Positions 45,531 through 56,007 of a DNA stretch of 64,000 bases are shown here, one piece after another (the first letter of the stretch is position 1; each line of letters starts with the position of its first letter). Source of the stretch: Dactylonectria macrodidyma (Eukaryota > Ascomycota > Sordariomycetes > Hypocreales > Nectriaceae); NCBI GenBank assembly GCA_020744425.1, contig JAGMUV010000005.1, forward strand, positions 3,162,001-3,226,000. Direction: 5' to 3'. A program made the position numbers and the translations under genes. Below the pieces are notes generated by a model. That model was not told the DNA's origin. It worked only from the letters and a program-made list of their open reading frames with translations, and ran no database searches.

Positions 45531-46863
45531 TCTTCTCCTAAAAATCCAGGCTTCTTCTCAGACCTTGATCCCGCTTCTACGCACGCGCAAGAAGGAAAGA
45601 AAAAGGGGCCATCCACTCACAGCCGCAGCCTCACCGCCCACCCAATCCACCGGGCCGGCCACGCATCCCCATTCTGGGAATGATGCCAGGGGAGAAGAGC
45701 ACCATACCTTGCACCTAGGCACCTCCAAGAGCTGGGGCCAGCGTTCGGGCGCCTTTCTGATGCCGGGTTCCTCTTCTCCGAAGTAAATATTGACCAGTTC
45801 TGACTGCAATCACACGAAAAATCAACCACCGGCGGCGCGTGGGACGGGCGAGAGTGACACTGGCGAGAGTATCCTACCCAACCCTCTCCCTACTTGGTCA
45901 TGTTGGATGCCATCACCCTTGCGATACGCCGTTGATAGTTTTGGCCAGCGAGCATTGGCGCCGCATCGGCTCATCGTCAATCTCGGGCTGGGTTGCAGCC
46001 GCGTCTGCGCTGGTGGCCCCTGATGCGAGCTTGTGATAGACGAGGCCACAAGCATTGGCAAGCAATGACAGCAGCAGTAGCAGTGTCGAGTTCAGGTGGA
46101 AGCGGCGGCGGTGCGGTCTCCCTACGTAGTAACGAGTACATGCCTGGCTTTTTGTTGGATGCAAACACGCATCTCGCCTCACCGTCAGCTCACAAAGATT
46201 TGGCCACCTGAGCAGCTCCTCCGACGGAGTGTTTCATCTGCACTCCCTCTTTCTCCATCCGTGATTCACCATTGTCCGTCTTTTCCTTATTGATGACTGG
46301 CTCCGTGCTTGGTACCATGTACGGAGTACATGGTTATTTTTGCAGCAATTATTACTGTAGTCTATCTAGTGAAAAGCCAGGCCCGTGAATTCCTGTTGGT
46401 GGTGCTGGAGTTCGCAGCGCTGGTAATGAACTCCATCAACCCCTGCATCGTACCCTGGTCTCGTGGGCCCCCCTTCTGCCTCTTTTTGGTGTTAGAGTCG
46501 GCAACGGGGCCATTCTAGAGAGCCTAGGCTTGGACCGAGCGACCGGAGCAGTAATTGCTTTAATCATAAACTGTACTGTACGTGTGTTGCTATTACAGTC
46601 CGTACATTCATTGTACGTGCGTTGCGTGCGTAGGTACCTTGAAAGACGGATAGTAGGCTACGTACCGCATCTACATCGCGTGAAGCCAACAAGAGACGGA
46701 CTTGTCACGTCACAATTCCTCTCCCCCGTCCGCCGACCGCGCTGTGGCTGTCAATCCCGGGACTTGTCTCGTCTCGCCTCGCTTCGTCCAGCGCGGTGCC
46801 TAGATACCGATCCAAACAAAAGCCTTCAAGGTCCCCCCCCTCCCCCTTGATTGCCGTCCCGCC

Positions 46864-49800
46864 ATGCCTCCGACGGACAATGCTCGCCGTTGGACTCGAC
46901 GTCGAACACCAGCCGACCTGACCATCAACACTTCCTCATCGCTCGCCTCGCTCTCTTTGTCGTCGTCGTTCCCCAGAGCCGCTCCGCAGACTCCGCCGCC
47001 AGCAAACCGCAAGCCGCCGCCGGCCCTGTCTAAGTCACACCCCGACGCTGATAGTCGGGCGCTTAGCAGATTGCCGTCGTCGTCCCGCCACACACATGAA
47101 TCGTTCTTAGACAACCCGACTCCCATCGAGGACGACATGGCGGACCGCCTGCCTCGCGCTACCCAGCGGGACTCGCATGACCTGTCGCTGTCGCCCAGGA
47201 ACGTCACCCGCGACTCTCTTGTCACCAACATGCTCCTGTCGCTCGACCAGTTTTCCATGGGACAGCTGGGCGGCGACAACAAGTACGACAAGCCTGACAA
47301 GTACGATAAATACGACAAGTACGACAAGTACGGGCCTGGGTCTGGGTCTGGTGCTGGTTCTGGCTCCGGCCCACGATCACATACCTACGACGACGCCGCG
47401 CCCCAGTTTGGCGCCGCCGATCCCCAGAGGACGTGGACGGCCACATCGTCGGTCAACGGGGCACGAGTCAACGGTCATCAGTACTCCTACAGCTCCGACC
47501 TGGAAGCTGCAGACGACTCGAGCCGCCTGTCGAGCCAGCAATCCCGCGGTCGACGCAGCAACAGCAGCTCCAACTTCCAATCGGGCTTCACGCGCCTCAA
47601 CAGCGTGCGAGAGTCGAGCCACCGCACCCAGCCCGGCGCCTCGCGGGCGATGCACTCTCGAGGCGGCAAGCCAGGGAGCAAGAGCAGCAGCACCACCAGC
47701 GCCAGCGTCGACGCCGGCTACGCACAAGTCCTTGGAAGCCAGCGCTGGGCACGAGGCTTCGGACGATCGGCCAGCTTCGACTACGGACCCGCACCCGCCT
47801 CACAGCAGAACAACATGGAGCCAGCTCCATTCCGTGTCGAATTTCCAAACAACTTCATCGACGACGACTACGACGCCGCCCCGACCCCGACCGTCCCCGG
47901 AGGCCCTCGCCGCGAGCCCTCCAAGCCCACAATGCAGGCCGCCGTACCCCCGCCACCGCCGGCTCCTCTCGAACCTCCATCCCTGGAGCAGAAACGCAGC
48001 AGCCGATCGCTGCGGAGCGTATCTGCACGCAATAAGAGCGGCAATCTACGAGAAACCGCCCCTGCCCTGCCGGCATTAGACCTCGACTCGGCTCCCGCGC
48101 CGCATGTCGGCTACGAGAAGGCCAAAGACCCCGTTGTGCCCGCTGGCCCAGCTCCTGTTGCTGCGCCCGCACCGCCGGCGAAGGAGCGACCTGGGTTTTT
48201 CAGAAGAGTCTTTGGTGGCGGCTCGTCCAAGAACCACTCCAATAACTCAAACAACAGCCACAGCGAAGTTGCCAACTCTTCTCACTCCCCAGCGACCGAT
48301 GCTACTGGCGGCAAGATACTCGGCAGCTCCTCCGCTCCGCCTTCCCGCGACACCTCGTCCTCCCACTCTCATCACCACGTCCTCCAGAAGAGACCTTCGT
48401 CCTTCTTCCGTCGCCGCAAGAAGTCCGTCACCGATGATCCTCCCCCGTTGCCAGTCTTCCCCACGCCGCCAATGCCACGCGTTGCCCCCATAAACCTTGC
48501 TCCTGGAGGAGGCGAGAGGGCCGTCCCCATCCCACAACCCAGCCCGGTCAGCAGTCTACGTAAGGTCATGAATCCGTACCTGCGTACTGCTGCGGGCACA
48601 AATGGTAATCCAGCTGGCCAAGGCCCCTCTCCCTTGGCTGACATCTCCAACCTGTCCCACGAGTATGCCGATGACGACGTCGACGATAGAGCCGAGTACA
48701 AGCGAGATTTCTCCCCGGATTACTCACCGAGCCCCAACGCCAAGATTCGCACTGTTCATGGTGATATGGACGATTACCATCGACGAGGAGCTGATACTCC
48801 CTCCCGTCCACCGCCCGAGCGACCGATGAAGGGCATTGGCACTCGGAATAACTCATTCCTGGACCTTGATGGTGCTAGTGATAACGAAGATACCCACGAT
48901 AGCCCGTCACACAAACGACATTCGTCCAAACCCAGGGACAAGGCGGGCGACACCATCACCAGAGGACGAACTTCACCCCAACCTGCAAACGATACAATCA
49001 AGGGCAAAAAGGCGCTCAATCACGTGGAGCAGACTGATTCGGAAGATGAACCCAGTCGTTCGAATCTGGCATTACCGATTGAAGGTGCACGAGCAACAAG
49101 TCCCGCCGCTTCCGTCAGTACCGGCACGGACTACAAGTCGGCTCTCAGTGCTCCTCCCAGCGTACGAATTGACGGCTCTGCTGATCCCAGTCCCAAGGTG
49201 CTGGGTACATTCGATTCCATAAAGGCCAAGCCGCTGGATGAGCCTGAGTTTGTCATTGGTGACCCCACCGAGGATGACCGACAGAAGGCCAAGAAGATCT
49301 ACGATGGCAACGAAGACTTTATCCAAAAATTGAAGGCTGCTGCTTGGATGGGCGAGGAGGGTCCAGTTAGGCAACGGACCCTCCAGGCTTATATGGAACT
49401 TTACGATTTCACGAACCAGAGTATTGTCCATGCCTTGCGGCAAGTATGCGGACGCTTGGTATTCCGTGCTGAGACGCAGCAAGTTGATCGAATCCTGGTC
49501 GCCTTCTCTAAGCGATGGTGTGACTGCAACCCCAATCATGGATTCAAGGCAACTGGTAAGAATCTCGTATACTTAGCGTATCTCAGCAAAACTAACATGT
49601 TCGATAGATGTTATCCATACCATTTGTTACTCCATCATGCTCCTCAACACCGATTTGCACATGGCAGATATTGAACAGAAGATGACGCGCAGCCAATTCG
49701 TCAAGAACACCATGGGCACAATTACGCAAGCTGTCATCGAATCGGTACCAGATGCATTTCATCGACCTAGTGTTCTACCAGACAAGAATGGCATGCTGAG

Positions 49801-51589
49801 CGGCGGTGAGAATCAGAGAATATCTGCGGAGCATGATCGCAGGTCGTTTAGAAACTCGTTCCGACCTCCTCCCCGTGCTGACTCTGGCACTCTGCCGTCT
49901 GAATTTGAGGAAGACTGTGGTCCCCTAGTCAAATCGCAGTTCAACGGATCCAAAAAGGCTTGGGAGGAGCAGATTGAGGTCGTCTTGAAGGGCATCTATG
50001 CATCGATTCGAGACCAGCGACTGCCCCTCTTTGGCGCCGAACCTGAGAAGAACTTGAACATGCCAAGCTCTAGCAGCGGCGGCCTGTCTGTCATGGGAAT
50101 GCTCAAGAGGACCCCTAGCGTCCTCAGCAAGGCGCCTTCTGAAAGCCAGCTCTCCGTTCGTGGCCGCATCTCGGAGAATGGACGAGCTAACACGGCGAGA
50201 TGGAATTCCAAAAGCCGCTCACGAAATGGGGTTGGCCGCAATGGGTTCTCTTCGAGTCGCACAAGCTTTGACGATGGCAATTCCTTGTGGAGTCCTGCCG
50301 GCTCATCAGCCACATGGAGCCGCCATTCTCTGGGCAGAACTCAAACCTCAGTATCACAAGATTCATTTGGTTCGGCAATGCCCCGAGGAGACTATCAGCA
50401 GTCTATTGGCTTTGCTAATGCGCTGAGCCAAGCCATTACCAGGGACGAAGAGCTCTATGGAGAAGGGGCACCGTCCATCCTCAGTGCGGATATCTCTAAC
50501 ACACAATTCCTCGAGGATGAGTCGTTGGAACTTGCAGGCCCCCCTTGGGTCAAGGAGGGAATGGTTATTCACAAGCATCATCTGGATGGCGTGGAGAAGA
50601 AGGCCAGGGATAGACACTGGTCCGAGGTGTTTGCTGTTATCCAGAAGGGCCAGATGAGCCTCTTCTCGTTTACTCCGAATAAGTCGATGCGACAGAAGAA
50701 CCGGAAGAATGCCGCTGCTAAAATTGCTGTTGGAGGCGGTAACTGGCAGGACAACGCCACGAGCATGGGCACTTTCAGCCTCCGACAAACCCTTGCGTCA
50801 GCTCTCCCACCGCCTGGATATTCTCGAACTCGACCGCATGTCTGGGCGCTTAGCCTGCCCACTGGTGCTGTCCATCTGTTCCAGGTCGGCACGCCCGAGA
50901 TTGGCAAGGAGTTTGTCAACACGGCGAACTACTGGAGTGCTCGTCTCAGCACCCATCCGTTGGTTGGTGGAATAAGCAACATCGAGTATGGATGGAGCGA
51001 AGCAATTGTCAATAATGCTCTAGTCACCGTTATTAACGAGACGACTGGTGGCAAGACCTCTCGCCCAGGTAGCAGCGCAGCTCCTGCTCGCAGGTCGAGT
51101 GTCAACAGTGCCAGCTTCAGAAACTCGAGTTTCGACCACGTTACTGGCGCCTTTACAAATAACAGCGGCCGAGGCAAGCTTCCTGGTGATCGCGTTCACA
51201 TTTCAGAATGGTCGCCGCCCACTCAGAGCATGCGTCCCAGCAACTCGTCGGAGGCTGAGCAACTGGACACGCTCGATACCTATGTCAAGGGTATCGAAGC
51301 TGAGCTTCAATCCCACAACCAGCTTCGCAGCCCTATGCTTCTCGCCTTCACTCCCAGGGGAGCCAACGCTACGAAAGCAATGGCCAACTGGGAACGGAAG
51401 AGCGCTTATCTTCTTCGTGAGATTGTCAAGTTCACTACCTATGTCGACACCCTTCAACAAGCTGAGACGAGGAAGAATGAAATTTACACGGAGAGAGATC
51501 TGGCGCAGCGAGCAGCAAGAGGCGAGCTGAGCGACGGAGACATGGAGTTGAGCGGTCCCGATGAGGGTGATGTGACCCTGCGACCATGA
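46864..51589 (+). CDS. SEC7-PH Arf guanine-nucleotide exchange factor (Syt1-like)
   Basis: Exons 46864-49555 and 49608-51589 (GTAAGA...GATAG, 52 nt) give 1557 residues. The first ~800 residues are low complexity: Ser/Pro/Arg-rich, a KYD repeat at 47281-47331 followed by Gly-Ser alternation, and a basic RRRKK patch. A SEC7 domain follows at about 800-1000: the glutamic finger is E870 in LVFRAETQQVDRIL, and the conserved core LNTDLHMADI is reconstituted across the splice. A PH domain begins near 1215 (EGMVIHKHHL...RHWSEVFAVI). The C-terminal ~200 residues are partly coiled coil. This order fits fungal Syt1-type Arf GEFs that activate Arf or Arl GTPases on Golgi or endosomal membranes. The start at 46864 is the first ATG with a plausible leader; the exact N-terminus is not certain. 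Confidence 0.9.
47281..47331 (+). repeat. KYD-type coding repeat in the SEC7 protein
   Basis: A TACGACAAG-like 9-bp unit repeated about six times encodes alternating Lys-Tyr-Asp. It keeps reading frame and is part of the disordered N-terminal region. Confidence 0.8.
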
Positions 51590-52135
51590 TTCGAATCACG
51601 ATTTGCTACCTTTGAAGCGGGTGGACTGGCGTCAGCTTTTCCAAGATAGAGTTGTGTTATGGGTAACGGAGTTGGAGTTTTCTGCTTCGTCGTCGGCTCA
51701 TCTCCAGCCTTGATACCCTATCCGCGATTCATATAATTCAATTCTAATAGTGTATAAACAGAATTTGCTTGTTGGGGGAGAGAACGAGATGTATAATGAG
51801 GATTCAAGGGTATGAACCCAGGGCGTTGGCAGTTGAGGATTTGGGTATCAAAATTAAACACCAAATTAGATTTCTTTAATGTTATTGATGACGACAAGCA
51901 GAATGAATCTGTCTTTTCACAACTATATCTTGTCTCGTCGTGATTTGACTTTTTCGTCTCATAGTTTTGACAGATTGAGATAACAATGTTGCCAGGGATG
52001 GGGTGATCACTTGATGCTCTCTCGCTCGGCATGCAGAACAGTATCGGGCTATCGATAATGTATGTACTCATTCAATCATCTAGTAAATGTTCACGATGCC
52101 AGATGAGCCTCTGCTTCCGAGACTCTCGGGTTAGG
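51590..52135. other. 3' spacer between SEC7 gene and GPI-protein gene (convergent)
   Basis: AT-rich in its second half. Probably contains transcript ends of both genes. No gene seen. Confidence 0.4.
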
Positions 52136-52928
52136 TCATGAGCTCAGCATATACCCGGCCCAGAGAGCCAAGGCCACTAGTCCAGGCACGCCCACAGAAG
52201 TCAAGTTCGAGCCCGCATTGCTGTCGTTGTCATCTCTGTCGTCATTGTCACTGCTACCTTCTCCACTGCTCGCCTTGTCGTCGGATTTCGTCGGGGCAAC
52301 ATCAGCCGCGGTGCTAGTGCTTGAAGGCAGATCTTGGCTAGTCGTCTGTTGCGCTTCTGTTGCGCTTGTGGCGGCGGAGGTGGTTTCTTGCACGGAGGTT
52401 GTCGTCTCAGACTCGGTAGTTTCGGATCTGGATTCGGTGGTTTGTTTTGACGACGACCCTTCTGTGACTGTTGTAGTCGTCGGCTCGCTTGAACTAGAGA
52501 GGCTGTTCATATATCAGCATGAATAAGGGAGCACTCAATGAGACGGCTCACGTTATGAATTCGTCGCAGAAAGAGTCCGCGACGGACATCTTGAGCTCGT
52601 CGTCCTGGCTCGCATCGACACAAAACTCCCCTTCGGCGTCATCTTTCCAGGCGAAGCAATGCGCGCCGTAGTATCCGAGAACGCTCTCCCGCGTTGGGTC
52701 GCAGTCGGTCTCGGCCGTCAGACAGTTCTCTAGGGCCGCCCAGGCGTCGCCATCGGCGTCACAGAAACAGTCGTTGAACTGGGAGCTGGTGATGGTGCCC
52801 CTGCAGGCGGCTTCTACTGTTGCGAGACATTCCTGGCAGGCCGAGTTTCCGAGGCCGCCGAAGACACGGTTGCCAGCGACGGCGACGGCGGCTAAGGTTG
52901 CGACGGCGATGGAGATGGAGGCAACCAT
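52136..52928 (-). CDS. GPI-anchored cysteine-rich cell-surface protein
   Basis: Exons 52928-52552 and 52502-52136 give 247 residues. Signal peptide (MVASISIAVATLAAVAVAG), then a ~105-residue cysteine-rich module with CQECLATVEAAC, FNDCFCDADGD, ALENCL, FCVDAS and SFCDEF, followed by a Ser/Thr-rich stalk (TTTTVTEGSSS, heavy O-glycosylation expected), an acidic DDNDS patch, and a C-terminal hydrophobic tail (GVPGLVALALWAGYMLSS) that fits GPI attachment with the cleavage site around SNAGSN. The cysteine spacing recalls fungal uncharacterised secreted modules rather than CFEM. Location is the plasma membrane or wall. Function is unknown; the intron after the cysteine module separates module and stalk. 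Confidence 0.8.
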
Positions 52929-55198
52929 GTTGAGTTACTGGCAAGAACCGTCTCTTCGTAGCGATTAATCACTCAACTATTACAGTAGCCCCTGGGAGCT
53001 GCCAGGACTTATGATACCACTGAAAAGAGCTCATATTGAAAATTCGGCCCTGTGTCATGATCGGGTGACATGGACATGTCTCTCGGGTGTGTAAGGCACT
53101 TTGAATACAAATCTAAAGCCATCCCCCATTGAGATAAATCAAGCGACTTCACCACTCAGCCCCGATGAGCTAGGGAGATGGTTTCAGCTTCCACCCACGC
53201 CAACATGGCCTGCTAAGCACGTTCCCCAGCGCGTGTCAGCGTATGAGAAGGCATGAAAAGAAAGAAGCTGTATGTAATGTAATGTTAGCCGCGTTGTGGC
53301 GTCCTCCTGGTCGTGTTCGGGAATGGAGCTAATGTACGGAGGTACGGCGAGTTTGGCCTTGGCAGGGCGGTGCCCGAGGCGTTTTGACTCCGTCGGGGAG
53401 AAGAGAAAATGTCGATGGAAGAATTGATTGAAGAAGCTGGGAGACGAGGCACCGAGTTAGTAAAGTAACCATCTTTTTGACTAATTCGATGGGCCAATAA
53501 GCACACAGCCGTAGTGAAGTCGAAGCCTCAGCTCTTCTACTTGGGCAGGGTTGAAGCCGGGAGCAGTGATGTGTGGAAACAAATGAAGACCCTGGAATTG
53601 TCGAGATTGTTGAATGCGCCTAGTTGACAACATCCTGGTCAATTTGAAGAGGTAGAGCGTGAGCCCAAACCCCCCAAGTACGAATGCAGTCAGGACGTGG
53701 TGCAGCCCTCAGAGGCACTGGCCAAAGTGTAATGCAGGCCAGAGGCAGAGAACTCGCCAGTGGTAACCTTCCCTCTTGTTCTTAGATACCGGAGATTCTG
53801 CTCGGGGAGACACGCAGTGTACTGGCCAGTTGCTTCGACATAACCACCCATGTGTCTGTGGCCTCATCTCCTCTCTCCATCATCCTCGAGACTATTGATC
53901 TTACCAGAATGTTTACATTCCATAAGCGATCGCTCATTTCGAAATTCTGCTAGGTGTACAGAGTCTTGCCTGGGATGACATTGATTGAGAAACCAGGTGG
54001 GCAGGAAATTCTTTTCGAGGAGTTCTGCTTAGATCAATACCTATATCCCCACGAGCTGTACACGTCAAGATTAGCGTTGCCATGTGAAAGCTGTTAGGCA
54101 CCTGATTCGACTGCGCACCTCTTCGACTTTCGGGCACCTTTTCAGCATAGAAAAGCCCACAGAGCCTGCTACCTACCGGAATCGGATTTCAAGGCTATTT
54201 TCCTGTTCAGTACGTGACCAGCCATAGTTTACACCTTGACTATCGCTGTGACAGACCCTTACTTCGAATAGACAGGCACAGTATAGGTATTCGTGGTGAT
54301 TCTGTTTTGTCCTGGGCCACAGTCGAGTCTGGATGTTTCGCACCATCACCGGGATGAGACTGGGGGATCAACAAGCTGCTTGCCGTGTACCATCGGCTTG
54401 AACCTGAGAGACTGGAGAATATTCCCTCAGAATATAGAGACTATTTGGAGAAGAGCTTGCCAGCTAGTTATCTAGCAGGCTTCCGGACCTTTCGGGGGGG
54501 GAGCAGAACTGTCGAGACTCACCAGACTACTGCTCGGACGAGCATAGATCGAGGAGCCTTTGAAACAGACGAACAGACATATAATAAGTAGGGAATTTTT
54601 GGCCGTGTCCTTTAAAACATGACAAAGTAGCAATCTAGTAGCAAGTGTTGTGGCGAGTTGGGTGTCCAGTAGATGGAAGGTTAAGAATGGAGGGGCATTT
54701 TTGTTCGAGCGGTCCCCTGCCTAAGTGCGCGTCTTGGGTTTTCTCCTTGCGGCTTGAACGCTTCCAACCAAAGGTGTGTGCCTCATTAAAACGGCAGCCA
54801 TCGAAGCTATCTCGAGGTATTCAACATTCTAGACTACCTACACACGTATTCTATTGATTCGTCTCCTTTGTCCACGGTCGCATTCTGGCAGCAGTGGCCT
54901 TGCCGCCAGCTCAATAGAAGCATAGCTCTGGGTTCATATCATGTACAAGATGCACAAATGGGCGAAAGGGTCATAGTCATCATATTTCTCCTCATGCATA
55001 AAATAAGTAACACTGAAGCAAACTGGAGGCGGCATGCCTGATGATGTGAATAGGTAGCGAACCCCTTTGCTTACCCTTCAGAACCTAGGTACACAACATC
55101 TAGGCGTGTAGCTTCGCACGTAAGAACATGGAAACACAGCAACAATCCTTTTATACGTCCAAGCCAGTACGACACCAGGTGAATCCAACAACAGACGT
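52929..55198. other. Intergenic region with no supported gene
   Basis: About 2.3 kb. A frame at 54385-54591 reads plausibly (acidic/basic residues, one LEPERLENIPSEYRDYL stretch) but is short and isolated, so I leave it out as a gene. TACGGAGGTA-like motif near 53335. No RNA genes. Confidence 0.4.
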
Positions 55199-56007
55199 TT
55201 AACAGTAGTCCAGCATAGCCGACAGGGCCGACTTCTCGGCGCTGGTGACGGTGAGAGCCCAGTAGGCCTTGACGGCGATCCAGCTCTTGGAGTACTTGCA
55301 GTAGAAGCTGGACAGCGAGGGCTTCCACACATCGGGAGAGGAACTGCCCTTGGCCGAGTTGACGTCATCGGTAACGGCCCAGAGCTGGGGGCGGGTGATG
55401 TCGTTGGCGAACAGGGTGCGCTTGGCCGTCGTCCATGAAGCGGCTCCAGACTGAGGGGGTTATACATTAGCGACGACGGGCCTAAGTAACGTCTAGTTCG
55501 ATACTTACGACCCAAGCATTCTGGAGAGGAACCATATGGTCAATGTCGACATCGCTGGCAGCGGTCCAGGTCGCGCCGTCGTAGGGGCTGTACCACGAGC
55601 CCGATGTAGCAGCGCAAGCGCTGTTGGTCACGACATTGGTGCCATCTCGCTGAAGGACATACTCGCTTTACGGGCAATTAGCAAGCGTTTCCCATTAAAA
55701 TGGGCACACAAGAAGTCTTACCGAGTGTTGCAAGTTCCCGAGACGGTGTTCCAGTGAGGGAAGAGGTCTCGGTCATATGTGTCAGTGTTGGTGCGAGAGG
55801 CAACGGTCAAGGCAGCGAGCGATGTTCGCGCACTGGCCTCGGTGGGGATTCCCGGCTATGTCACAGATCTCGTCAGATTACCATTCGATCGTTTTGCTTT
55901 TGCCAAGGGCTGAAGCGATGCGAGGATGTAAATCTACTTACCGCTTCGGGAGTGGGAGCAGCGAGGGCGCCGGAGATGGCGAGAACAGCGGCGAGGGTGA
56001 ACTTCAT
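55199..56007 (-). CDS. Secreted HNH-type nuclease domain protein (DUF1524-like)
   Basis: Four exons (56007-55942, 55855-55722, 55665-55509, 55450-55199) give 202 residues. It begins with a signal peptide (MKFTLAAVLAISGALAAP). The core carries the HNH-like motif DVDIDHMVPLQNAWVSGAASW with D109-H110, then TRPQLWAVTDDVNSAKGSSSPDVWKP and YCKYSKSWIAVKAYW, which together match secreted fungal and actinobacterial HNH endonuclease-family proteins (GmrSD C-terminal/DUF1524 type). Asp-His pairs near the first motif and in the second helix are the expected metal ligands. Single-stranded nucleic-acid or DNA cleavage outside the cell, for phosphate scavenging or competition, is the likely role (inference). 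Start codon gives a perfect signal peptide. Confidence 0.85.

Larger units (their letters stand above)
43546..46863. other. Gene-poor region upstream of the SEC7 gene
   Basis: About 3.3 kb containing a G-run cluster, a 22-C tract and a decameric tandem repeat, described separately, plus TACGGAGTA palindromes near 46320 and 46610. Open frames at 43824-44303 and 44023-44472 overlap in different frames of the same strand and lack motifs, so I do not call genes. The last part is the promoter and leader of the SEC7 gene. Confidence 0.4.

Noticed and set aside
47177..48079. 300-codon plus-strand frame
   Set aside because: Out-of-frame shadow of the low-complexity part of the SEC7 gene.
54385..54591. 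68-codon frame with a protein-like stretch
   Set aside because: Too short and isolated, with no splice partners or domain.
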